Source: JANQJA01 sp965267485 (GTDB taxonomy: Bacteria > Pseudomonadota > Gammaproteobacteria > Pseudomonadales > Azotimanducaceae). From it: 64,000 bases of DNA. Positions 6,429-14,027 of the stretch are shown in pieces (position 1 is the stretch's first letter; each line of letters begins with the position of its first letter). The notes below the pieces were generated by a model. That model was given only the letters and a program-made list of their open reading frames with translations. It made no database searches and was not told the origin of the DNA. The stretch spans positions 2,108,001-2,172,000 of the forward strand of contig OZ254080.1 of NCBI GenBank assembly GCA_965267485.1, read 5' to 3'. The position numbers were made by a program, and so were the translations under genes.

Positions 6429-8756
6429 ATGATTCGAATGGTTATCCTGTTGTTGCTGCCCGTGTTCATGGATTGGGCGAAGGCAGAGGAGGGCGCTGCC
6501 ACCGCGTCCGTTCAGGATGTGACCCAGGAGAGCCCACGCGAGCGGAACCGGGTGCTGCTGAAACGAAATCCCATCGCTTCCGAGTATCAGGAGCCAGGCC
6601 GGCTCGGTTTGTCCGACGGCGCTTCAGCCGATGCCGAAGGTGTCGATTTCAGGAGCCAGTTCCGACTGCGACCGCTGTCCGGGCGGGATGGGGGGATCAC
6701 GCGCCTTGAAACGAACGTTAGCTATCAGGCAGCGAGTGGCAGGGTGGAGCCCGGTGGGCGACTTCATATCGGTCGGACGCTGGGGCCGGTCAAGGCGCAG
6801 GTCCAGATTTCGTCTTCATCGGCGACCCGGCTGATCAATCACTATCAGGCACGCTGGATAGAACTCCCGGGTGAGGTTTCGCTGCTCGGCTTTCCCCGCT
6901 ACAGCGAGGACAGCTACGAGACCGACAACCGGGCGGCGGCGTGGCGCTTCGATGTTGGTCGTGGCGCACCGTTGACCGGTTACTACGAAGGCCATGCTTC
7001 AAGGTATACCGACCTTTCCTATCGCAATCGGCTCGAATACCAGATCGCGACGGGCGACGTCGCTGCCTCGACTGTCGACGGCCGGACGATTACGGCCGCG
7101 GCAGTCACGGATGCCAGCCTGCGGCGCTACTTTCACACGATGGATACGACACGGGACATCGTGCGTCACCAGTTCGGCCTCAGTCTGAGTGGAGAGCGAG
7201 ACAGTATCGACGCATCGGTCTACATCAGCCGCTGGGAAAACTTCCGGGCGTGGCGGCCGTTCAATTTTGTCGATGCCGGTGTTGATCTGAGCTATCGGCT
7301 GATCGATCAGTGGGTGCCAGCGGTGGCGTTCGAGGGCGGCTATGACGTGTTCGATCTCGGACAGTCCCTGCTCGCCAATCACCGCCCCTCGGATCTGCTC
7401 ACGACCGATAGCGATTATGCCGTTCGGCTCGACTGGGAGCGGGAAGCGAAGCTCTTTGGTCACAAGCTCTGGATGAGTTCGGGCGTACTGCTGCGAAACA
7501 AGGAACGTGACATTGATCATGAACGCGCTGTGTTTGTTGCCGCCGCACCGCTGCCGCTCGCCGAGGTGGTCGGTGGCAACAGTTCGGCGAGTATTCTGGA
7601 AGATCGTGTCACGATTCCTGCCGGCATTGACATCGAACTTGCACTGGCCACGCTTGCAACGCAGCCCGGACTTGTTTCGCGGTCGGACGCGTCGAGCTTC
7701 GTGCAGACCCTTCAGGAAGTCTATACCTCGGAGGAAGCGGTTGGCGCGATCTACGTCGCCTTTGACCAGCGTCTGGCCGCGTGGCGATGGCAGGCCGGGC
7801 TTCGCTTCGAGTCGACCAGAACCGATACCCTTGGCACCGTCATCGGGCCGCCGGACCTTCTTGCCGGCATTGAGGGGGACAGGATTGATCGCGTTGTCAT
7901 CGGCGATGACACGATCATGGACACCTTTGCCGACTTCGATGCGTATCGTGTCGGTGATGGTCGGCGGTACAACAACGTGCTTCCGTCCGTCGCACTTCGC
8001 TACGAGCCGGACGAGCATGTCTCGTGGCGGCTGGCCGTCTTCCAGCAGCTCATGCGACCGCAGTATTTCGACATCGTCCGGTACCGCCGCGTCAATCCGC
8101 CCACACGAACGATCAGCGAAGGAAATCCGGCGCTGGAGCCAACGCTCATCACGAGCTTCGCGCTGGCGCTGGAGATTGATTCGTCGGTCTGGGGAAAGCT
8201 CGCCGCCGAGATCTATCACAAGTCGGTTGACGACTTTTTCTTTGATGCGCGTTCCGTAGAGACGCTGGACGGCGTGCTCTACGACGTCAGCCGGGTCGAG
8301 AACGGCAGCAGTGGTTCGATCGACGGTTTCCAGGTTCAGCTGGATCGCGGGATTCCGGGCTTCGACCGTGGGCGGTTGCGGCTCGCCTACACCTGGTCCG
8401 AATCGACGGCAGACGTCGGTGGGCGCACGATTCGCCTGCCGGAACGTTCCCGCCACCTGTTCCAGTCAGGTCTGGATCTCGGGCTGGGCCGATGGACCTG
8501 GTCCACGCAGGTCTCATGGCAAAGCCGGGCCCTCGACAGCGTTGGCGCGACCGCGATTCGCGACGTGTATCGGGAGGACGTGCTGATCTGGAACAACACG
8601 TTACGTGCCCGCATCTCGGACGCGTGGAGTGCAAGACTGCAACTCGTCAATCTCATCGACTACCCGGAGCGCTCTGCCGAGTCCGATGTGCTGCGCGTGA
8701 CCAACAACCAGTTCAGTGATTTCTCCGTGGTGGCGTCGGTGACACTTGAGCTGTGA
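6429..8756 (+). CDS. TonB-receptor-like outer-membrane barrel without plug domain
   Basis: An Sec signal peptide (MIRMVILLLLPVFMDWAKA, cleaved before EEG) precedes 755 mature residues. The C-terminal half matches TonB-dependent receptor barrels: PSVALRYEPDEHVSWRLAVFQQLMRP, then the SEGNPALEPTLITSF landmark, LPERSRHLFQSGL, and a final strand ending VTLEL. The roughly 120-residue plug expected after the signal peptide is not recognisable: barrel-like strands start by about residue 70. No TonB box is evident. It could still be a channel, an adhesin-like barrel or a degenerate receptor. The ATG at 6429 gives the signal peptide; upstream in-frame starts do not. It is divergent from the mutase gene, with a 156-bp intergenic region. 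Confidence 0.75.
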   Translation: MIRMVILLLLPVFMDWAKAEEGAATASVQDVTQESPRERNRVLLKRNPIASEYQEPGRLGLSDGASADAEGVDFRSQFRLRPLSGRDGGITRLETNVSYQAASGRVEPGGRLHIGRTLGPVKAQVQISSSSATRLINHYQARWIELPGEVSLLGFPRYSEDSYETDNRAAAWRFDVGRGAPLTGYYEGHASRYTDLSYRNRLEYQIATGDVAASTVDGRTITAAAVTDASLRRYFHTMDTTRDIVRHQFGLSLSGERDSIDASVYISRWENFRAWRPFNFVDAGVDLSYRLIDQWVPAVAFEGGYDVFDLGQSLLANHRPSDLLTTDSDYAVRLDWEREAKLFGHKLWMSSGVLLRNKERDIDHERAVFVAAAPLPLAEVVGGNSSASILEDRVTIPAGIDIELALATLATQPGLVSRSDASSFVQTLQEVYTSEEAVGAIYVAFDQRLAAWRWQAGLRFESTRTDTLGTVIGPPDLLAGIEGDRIDRVVIGDDTIMDTFADFDAYRVGDGRRYNNVLPSVALRYEPDEHVSWRLAVFQQLMRPQYFDIVRYRRVNPPTRTISEGNPALEPTLITSFALALEIDSSVWGKLAAEIYHKSVDDFFFDARSVETLDGVLYDVSRVENGSSGSIDGFQVQLDRGIPGFDRGRLRLAYTWSESTADVGGRTIRLPERSRHLFQSGLDLGLGRWTWSTQVSWQSRALDSVGATAIRDVYREDVLIWNNTLRARISDAWSARLQLVNLIDYPERSAESDVLRVTNNQFSDFSVVASVTLEL

Positions 8757-8806
8757 TCCCGTTTTGACTCTGACTCCGGGCAGCGTCACTATTCCGCTAT
8801 CTACAG

Positions 8807-10015
8807 GTGGAACCCAACGACGTGTCACTGGAGAGTTTCCGGGCAGACGCCCGGCAATGGCTTGAAGATAACTGCCCGCCTTCGATGCGAACCCGTATGG
8901 TCGAGGGCGAGGAGGTGAACGGTGGCAGCCGGCGCCGATCGACCAACCCCGATGCCTATGTCTGGCTGGAACGTATGGCCGCCCGCGGCTGGACCGCACC
9001 GACGTGGCCACGGGAGTATGGTGGCGCGGGGCTGGACAAGGCCCACTTCCTGGTATTGCTCGAGGAGTTGCAGCGAATCAATGCGCGGCCGCCGCTTGGC
9101 GGTATGGGCATCACGATGCTGGGGCCCACGCTGCTCGAGTATGGCACTGAGGCCCAGAAGGCGTTTCACCTGCCGCGCATCGCTTCGGGCGAAATTGCCT
9201 GGTGCCAGGGTTACTCCGAGCCGGGCGCGGGTTCCGATCTCGCCAGCCTGTCGACGCGAGCCGTCGACAATGGTGATACCTTCATCGTCAATGGCTCGAA
9301 AGTCTGGACATCGGGGGCCGATCACGCTGACTGGATTTTCTGTCTGGTCCGAACCGATGTCGATGCGCCCAAGCACGACGGCATCAGCTTCCTGTTGTTT
9401 TCGATGGACAGCCCTGGTGTCACGACCCGTCCGATCCGGCTGCTGAACGGGCACTCACCCTTTTGCCAGACGTTCTTCGATGATGTCGAGGTGCCGAAAG
9501 ACCAGCTTGTACACAAGCTCAATCAGGGCTGGACCGTTGCCAAGCGGCTGCTGCAGCATGAGCGGTCCGGGCTCGCGCAACTCGCCAGCGCCGGCAAGGC
9601 CGGTGTCATGGAACGCATCGCGCCGTCGCTGCCGCTGCCCGAACTCGCACGATGGTATGCGGGCGACCGTCCGCTCTCGCCCGACACACGAAGGGAACTC
9701 GCTGCATTGTCGATGCGGGATCGTGCGCTTGCGCTCACACAGAGACGCGCGGTTGCCGAAAGTGAAGCGCAGACGCCCGGTGCGGCGACCTCCATCTTCA
9801 AGTTCGTTGAGGCCGAACTCGTCAAGGACCAGCTGGAACTGCAGCTGAGGCTGCGGGGAACACAGGCGTTCGGTTGGGAAGGTGACGCGTTTACAGCGGA
9901 GGAACAATCGATGTGCCGGCTCTGGCTGGAATCGAAGGCGATATCCATTGCTGGCGGTTCAAACGAGATACAGCTCAACATCATCGCCAAGCGGGTGCTG
10001 GGCCTACCGGACTGA
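8807..10015 (+). CDS. Acyl-CoA dehydrogenase (402 aa)
   Basis: A flavoprotein of beta-oxidation-like pathways that introduces an alpha,beta double bond into an acyl-CoA. The three domains are all visible: the N-terminal helical domain with WPREYGGAGLDKAHF, the beta domain with WCQGYSEPGAGSDLASL and the K-x-W-T-S FAD stretch, and the C-terminal helical domain ending ISIAGGSNEIQLNIIAKRVLGL. The usual C-terminal YEGT Glu is absent, but LLQHERSG places Glu252 at the isovaleryl-CoA-dehydrogenase position of the catalytic base. The start is GTG at 8807; another in-frame GTG is at 8822. It is followed 17 bp later by the hotdog protein gene, so the pair probably acts on one CoA thioester. The substrate is unknown. 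Confidence 0.9.
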   Translation: MEPNDVSLESFRADARQWLEDNCPPSMRTRMVEGEEVNGGSRRRSTNPDAYVWLERMAARGWTAPTWPREYGGAGLDKAHFLVLLEELQRINARPPLGGMGITMLGPTLLEYGTEAQKAFHLPRIASGEIAWCQGYSEPGAGSDLASLSTRAVDNGDTFIVNGSKVWTSGADHADWIFCLVRTDVDAPKHDGISFLLFSMDSPGVTTRPIRLLNGHSPFCQTFFDDVEVPKDQLVHKLNQGWTVAKRLLQHERSGLAQLASAGKAGVMERIAPSLPLPELARWYAGDRPLSPDTRRELAALSMRDRALALTQRRAVAESEAQTPGAATSIFKFVEAELVKDQLELQLRLRGTQAFGWEGDAFTAEEQSMCRLWLESKAISIAGGSNEIQLNIIAKRVLGLPD

Positions 10016-10032
10016 TCAAAGAGGGATCAAGC

Positions 10033-10893
10033 ATGACAGACGTGATTTCAGGCAAACTCTGGGAGGCTCGAAACTGGTCAGCCGATGCCGGCGAAGGCAG
10101 CATCCATGACGACGAGACAGCCGAGAAGCTCGGGTTCAGGGGCGGCACCGTTGCCGGCGATGTTCACATGAATCAGTTCCCGCCCGTGCTGCTGGAGGTG
10201 TTCGGCCAGCGCTGGTTCGAACACGGGAATCTTTCGCTGTCGTTCCGCAACGCAACCGTCGACCGTGAGAAGGTGAGGGTCTTCGCAAAGCCTCTCGCGG
10301 CGGGTGCAAGCCAGACCGAGGTCTGGATGGAACGCGACGACGGGCTGCTTGTGTGCGAGGGAACCGCTGCCGTCGACGATCATTCGGGCTCGCTGCTGCG
10401 AACGAAGGATCTGCGTCCTTGCGATCCGACGGAGCTCCGTATACTGAACCAGCTCTCGCCGGGGCTGTCACTCGGCCATTACGAGGTCGAGGCAACGCCA
10501 GAGAAGCAGTTCGAACGTTACGACAAGGGACTGATCAGCGATCCATTGCCCTGGTACCGGAATTCGTCACCCTGGGGTGATGTTGTCGCCTGTCCGGCCA
10601 CGTTCATCGAGTATCTCTGGGGGTATCCGATGCAGCGACTCGGACAGCTCGTTGGCGAGTCGGTGGGTTTGTTCGGTGCCATCGAAATCGGAACAACCCA
10701 CGGGCCGTTTCTGCTCGGTCGTCGTTATTCGATCGACAGCGAGGTGGTGTGTGTGGGGCAGAGCCCGCAGACAGAGTACGTGTGGTACGACTCGGTGGCG
10801 AGAGACGAGGGCGGCCGGGAGGTCGCCCACATGCGAATGCAGTCGCGTGCCATGAAGAACTCGTCACCGGCCTACGCGAGCGATACCGCCTAG
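10033..10893 (+). CDS. Hotdog-fold (MaoC-like) protein
   Basis: This 286-residue protein has the look of a double-hotdog enzyme: FRGGTVAGDVHMNQFPPVLLEVFG resembles the hotdog helix with its G-T-V entry, followed by strands (LSLSFRNATVDREKVRVFAKPL), and a second half repeats the plan. MaoC-type hotdogs are enoyl-CoA hydratases, and others are thioesterases; no catalytic D-x-x-x-x-H is clear. The ATG at 10033 is chosen because GAGGGA lies at 10021-10026; longer in-frame starts run into the dehydrogenase gene. It lies 17 bp after the acyl-CoA dehydrogenase and its product could hydrate or cleave the dehydrogenase product. The 3' end overlaps the convergent gene by 4 bp. Confidence 0.62.
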   Translation: MTDVISGKLWEARNWSADAGEGSIHDDETAEKLGFRGGTVAGDVHMNQFPPVLLEVFGQRWFEHGNLSLSFRNATVDREKVRVFAKPLAAGASQTEVWMERDDGLLVCEGTAAVDDHSGSLLRTKDLRPCDPTELRILNQLSPGLSLGHYEVEATPEKQFERYDKGLISDPLPWYRNSSPWGDVVACPATFIEYLWGYPMQRLGQLVGESVGLFGAIEIGTTHGPFLLGRRYSIDSEVVCVGQSPQTEYVWYDSVARDEGGREVAHMRMQSRAMKNSSPAYASDTA

Positions 10894-11342
10894 AGTCGGT
10901 TCGACGGGCCGAGTGCGCCGGGCAGGGACACCGAGACGCGCGTCGTTGCAGTCTGACGTGCGCTCTTTCGCGAGATGTCCAGCCACTTTCTTGCGTCGCT
11001 CTCATCGTTGAACGAGATGACCGGAACGGCATCGCCACGCAACAACGAAGCGATGTCCTCGCTCCAGGGTCTCAGGCGGTGGGTCGAACAATACAGTGCG
11101 ATGGCGCCCCTCGATTTGAACTGCAGCGTTTCCTTGGCGGAATGCGCCAACTCCAGTGACGCACGTTTGTCGTCGAGAACGAGGGTTTCCGGATGGATGA
11201 TCACGATTTCCCACAGGTCACTCGCGTACGCGGTGAGTTCTCCGAGTTCAAGCACGCCATCGAGGTAGGCAGCGGTTGAGACCGTCCCGCTGACTTCAGT
11301 CGTGATCAGACCGTTTCGATCCATTCTTCGGGTGAGCGTCAT
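10890..11342 (-). CDS. SpoIIAA/STAS-like small protein
   Basis: A 150-residue soluble protein with alternating strands and helices: ITTEVSGTVSTAAYLDGV, LWEIVIIHPETLVLDDKRASLEL, GAIALYCSTHRLRPWSEDIASLL and VPVISFNDESDARKWLDI. This order resembles the SpoIIAA-like (STAS-related) fold found in many bacterial hypothetical proteins. The repeated use of 'DESDARKWL' just before the C-terminus is typical of that group. The function is unknown; such domains often bind lipids, nucleotides or partner proteins. It is divergent from ridA and separated by a short region with a 17-bp palindrome. It has no signal peptide. Confidence 0.55.
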   Translation of the reverse strand: MTLTRRMDRNGLITTEVSGTVSTAAYLDGVLELGELTAYASDLWEIVIIHPETLVLDDKRASLELAHSAKETLQFKSRGAIALYCSTHRLRPWSEDIASLLRGDAVPVISFNDESDARKWLDISRKSARQTATTRVSVSLPGALGPSNRL

Positions 11343-11362
11343 GGCCTTTGTCCTGCGCGTTT

Positions 11363-11379
11363 AGCCAATGATATTGGCT
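11363..11379. promoter_or_regulatory. Perfect 17-bp inverted repeat, candidate operator
   Basis: AGCCAAT-GAT-ATTGGCT has 7-bp perfect arms and a 3-bp centre. It lies in the 84-bp gap between the divergent STAS-like and ridA genes, where it could bind a dimeric regulator controlling either. The regulator is not identifiable here. Confidence 0.4.
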
Positions 11380-11426
11380 CGCATTTGCAATAGAGTGACG
11401 CAGTTCTCAATTTTGGAGTTGGTGTG

Positions 11427-11780
11427 ATGTCGATTACCCGTATTCAGGTCAGTGAACGGATGAGCCAGGCCGTGGTACATGGCGGGCTTGTCTATACCGC
11501 AGGCCAGGTTGCGCTCAGTGCAGCCGGCGAGGATGTTGCGACGCAGACCCGCACGATTCTCGAGCAGATCGACGGATTGCTCGGGGCCGCAGGAACGGAC
11601 AAGACGAAACTCATCTCGGCGACGATCTGGCTCAGCGATATGGGCGACTTCGCGGCAATGAACGAGATCTGGGACGCATGGGTGGCCCCCGGCGAGACGC
11701 CGGCCCGTGCCTGTGTCGAGTCGAATCTTGCATCGCCAAAGTTCAACGTCGAGATCTCGGTGATTGCGGCCGTCGACTGA
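11427..11780 (+). CDS. ridA: RidA-family enamine/imine deaminase
   Basis: RidA proteins hydrolyse reactive 2-aminoacrylate-type enamines released by PLP enzymes. The 117-residue length is near the family norm. Diagnostic segments are GGLVYTAGQVAL near the N-terminus, ISATIWLSDMGDFAAMNEIWDAW in the middle and PARACVESNLASPKFNVEISVIAA at the end; Arg in ARACVE is the conserved substrate-carboxylate-binding residue. ATG at 11427 is preferred to the GTG one codon upstream because GGAG at 11415-11418 is spaced 8 bp from it. The gene is monocistronic, ending 171 bp before the convergent SDR gene. Confidence 0.9.
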   Translation: MSITRIQVSERMSQAVVHGGLVYTAGQVALSAAGEDVATQTRTILEQIDGLLGAAGTDKTKLISATIWLSDMGDFAAMNEIWDAWVAPGETPARACVESNLASPKFNVEISVIAAVD

Positions 11781-11922
11781 TCCGGGTCGGTGATCTGCGT
11801 CCAAAGTGCCGTCTCTCCGGCTGTCACACCACTATGGTCCCCGATCGCCGAACTCGGCAGGTGTCGCAGCGAACAGATTGCGGGCCGACACGGGGTCAGG
11901 TCTATAGCATCTTGCTGTTGGT

Positions 11923-11944
11923 GGTGTAGGAAATCACCTACACC
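11923..11944. terminator. Hairpin between convergent genes
   Basis: An 8-bp perfect stem (GGTGTAGG 11923-11930, CCTACACC 11937-11944) with a 6-nt loop lies between the ends of ridA and the convergent SDR gene. No T-tract follows on either strand, so it may be a weak bidirectional terminator or simply protect the 3' end. Confidence 0.45.
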
Positions 11945-11951
11945 GCGGCGA

Positions 11952-12764
11952 TCAGATGTAGATGCCGGGCGGCGTGAGTTGCGCCGTCAGGCCGCCGTCG
12001 ACATAGAGCACCTGACCGGTGATATAGGCTGCCGCCGGCGAAGCCAGGAAGGCGACGACGTTGCCGACGTCCGTGACGCTGCCGAGGCGCGCCAGCGGAA
12101 TGCCGCTGGCACGCGATTGCCTGCGGTCTTCATTGTCCGGGTCGATGGGGCGGTTGACGATCGCGCCGGGTGCCACCGCGTTCACGCGGATACCACAGTC
12201 TGCAAGATCAAGGGCAAGCGCCCGGGTCAGGGAATCCACGGCGCCCTTGGTCGCGTCGTAGGCGGCGGAACGCCGATGCGCCCGAAGTCCACCGACTGAT
12301 GAAATGTTGATGATGTTCCCGCCGCGGCTCTTCATCCGGCGAGCCCACTCGAGGGAGGTGCGGTAGACCATCGCCATGTTGCCCTCGAAGAGCTCCGTCC
12401 AGGTATCCTCCTCGTACTCGAGAAAGTCGATCAATCGATTGCGCACGGCGTTGTTGACGAGCAGTTCGATGGCGGGATGGCGATCGAATGCCTCGCCCAT
12501 GGCGCGGTCGACTTCGCGAGCGACAGACAGGTCGGCACTGATCCACGTCACACTGATCGCTTCTTCCTCAAAGCGCTGCTGCATCACCCTGGCTTCCTCG
12601 TCAGACTGACCGATCACGATGATGTTCATGCCGAGCCTGCCAAGGGTGGCGGCAATGCCCTGACCAATTCCCCGTTCTCCGCCGGTGATCAGCGCGGTCT
12701 GTCCGTTGATGTCAGGCAGGGCGAGGGCGGGCGCGGGAATATCCTTCATCTCGAGCGTGCGCAT
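11952..12764 (-). CDS. SDR-family oxidoreductase (270 aa)
   Basis: A classical short-chain dehydrogenase/reductase of NAD(P)H-dependent alcohol/ketone chemistry. Visible motifs are the Rossmann TGGERGIG, the NNAV of strand 4, catalytic Ser in NISSV, the Y-x-x-x-K pair in AAYDATKGA, and RVNAVAPGAI after strand 6. The C-terminus VLYVDGGLTAQ is typical. Strong Shine-Dalgarno AAAGGAG lies upstream of the ATG. It is divergent from the M28-like gene. The substrate cannot be told; similar proteins act on sugars, fatty acyl groups or steroids. Confidence 0.9.
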   Translation of the reverse strand: MRTLEMKDIPAPALALPDINGQTALITGGERGIGQGIAATLGRLGMNIIVIGQSDEEARVMQQRFEEEAISVTWISADLSVAREVDRAMGEAFDRHPAIELLVNNAVRNRLIDFLEYEEDTWTELFEGNMAMVYRTSLEWARRMKSRGGNIINISSVGGLRAHRRSAAYDATKGAVDSLTRALALDLADCGIRVNAVAPGAIVNRPIDPDNEDRRQSRASGIPLARLGSVTDVGNVVAFLASPAAAYITGQVLYVDGGLTAQLTPPGIYI

Positions 12765-12856
12765 GATCGACTCCTTTCGCGGGCGGTTAGATGGTTGCCT
12801 ATGCTACGTTAGCGGCATCGCGGATCAAAAAGGGGCCGGGTCGTGAGGAATCAGTC

Positions 12857-14008
12857 ATGGACGAAGGGTTGAGGGAACGCGTCGCAGGCATCATTTCGGA
12901 CTTCGACAATCAGGGGATTCATCGCACAGGGACAGAAGTCGACGATGACAGTGCAGCATGGCTCGCAGATCGCGTCGGGGATCTCGGCGTCGCGCCTGTG
13001 GTGAGCCGGTTTGCGTTACAGCGGGTCGACGTCGAGCGTGCTGAACTCGAACTGGGGGAGGTCGCTGTTGAAGGTGTGCCCGTGTTCGATGGCGGCTTTA
13101 CCGATGCGAAGGGCATCGTCGCCCGGCTGGGGTCGCTTGGCAGCGAGTGTGGCATCGGCGTCGCGACGTCACTGCCCTTTGACGGCAGCGAGCAGGCGGT
13201 TGCAGTCAGACGTGCGCGCCGCGAAGGCATGCACGCTGCGATCCTGGTTGTCACCGATGCAAGGATGCCGCCCGGCGGCCCCGCCGTATTCAATGCCGAG
13301 GAGATTCTGGAGCCCTACGGGCCTCCGGTCCTGCAGGTCGGCAACGAACACTGGCCGGCTATTGAGGCAGCCATGCATTCGGGCCGGGAGGTTCGACTCA
13401 TCGCTTGTGCGAGACGCATCCCGGGAAGTGCAGCCAACGTTGGCGCTGTCGTTGCCGGACGGAAGCCGGGCCTGAAGCCTCTCGTTGTGATGACGCCTCG
13501 CAGCGGATGGTGGCAGTGCGCCTCAGAGCGCGGAGGCGGTATTGCAGGCTGGCTGGAGATTATGCGTACGCTCCGTGACGAAGGGCCGGATCGCGACGTC
13601 ATCTTTACCGCGAACTCCGGGCATGAACTGCATCATCTCGGGCTCGATGCCTTTCTGGCACAGGAACGCGCCCTCGTGGATGGCGCGAAGCTCTGGATTC
13701 ATCTCGGCGCCAATTTCGCAGCCCGTCATTCCGCCATTCGACTCCAGTATTCCGACGAGGCGATCCGGTCGCGATTTGCATCGTTGGCTGACTCGCCGCG
13801 ACCATCGGTCGAGACACCGATCGGGGAGAGACCCTTCGGTGAAGCACGAAACGTTCACGACGGTGGGGGACAATACCTCTCGATACTCGGTGACAACCGG
13901 TTGTTCCATCATCCGGCTGATCGCTGGCCCGATGCTGTGGACCTCGATAGCGCGGTTGTGTGGATACGTGCCCTGTCGGCAGCGGCAAGCGCGTTTGCCG
14001 CTGACTGA
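12857..14008 (+). CDS. M28-like protein with degenerate metal site
   Basis: The 383-residue protein has a PA-like middle (about 60-190) and a C-terminal half resembling M28 aminopeptidases: VVMTPRSGWWQCASERGGGIAGWLEIMRTL and VIFTANSGHELHHLGLDAFL correspond to the 'HyDS...GA.D.GSG' and 'F...GaEE.Gl.GS' segments. The first zinc ligands are not present (T-P-R-S-G-W where H-x-D is expected), so conventional zinc-peptidase activity looks lost. The ATG at 12857 follows TGAGGAA. It has no signal peptide, unlike most M28 enzymes. It may be a binding protein or an enzyme with other chemistry. Function unknown. Confidence 0.5.
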   Translation: MDEGLRERVAGIISDFDNQGIHRTGTEVDDDSAAWLADRVGDLGVAPVVSRFALQRVDVERAELELGEVAVEGVPVFDGGFTDAKGIVARLGSLGSECGIGVATSLPFDGSEQAVAVRRARREGMHAAILVVTDARMPPGGPAVFNAEEILEPYGPPVLQVGNEHWPAIEAAMHSGREVRLIACARRIPGSAANVGAVVAGRKPGLKPLVVMTPRSGWWQCASERGGGIAGWLEIMRTLRDEGPDRDVIFTANSGHELHHLGLDAFLAQERALVDGAKLWIHLGANFAARHSAIRLQYSDEAIRSRFASLADSPRPSVETPIGERPFGEARNVHDGGGQYLSILGDNRLFHHPADRWPDAVDLDSAVVWIRALSAAASAFAAD

Positions 14009-14027
14009 CGAATCATTGTTCAGAGGT

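Noticed and set aside
6999..8456. Long minus-strand open frame (485 codons) across the TonB-like gene
   Set aside because: It lies opposite a gene with a signal peptide and barrel motifs, has an Arg-rich composition with no recognisable domain, and fits the mirror-frame openness of GC-rich genes.
8807..10015. Loss of the catalytic Glu in the dehydrogenases at 8807 and 54695
   Set aside because: The YEGT Glu is missing, but HERSG (Glu252) and FERGN (Glu250) match the isovaleryl-CoA-dehydrogenase position of the base, so activity is expected.
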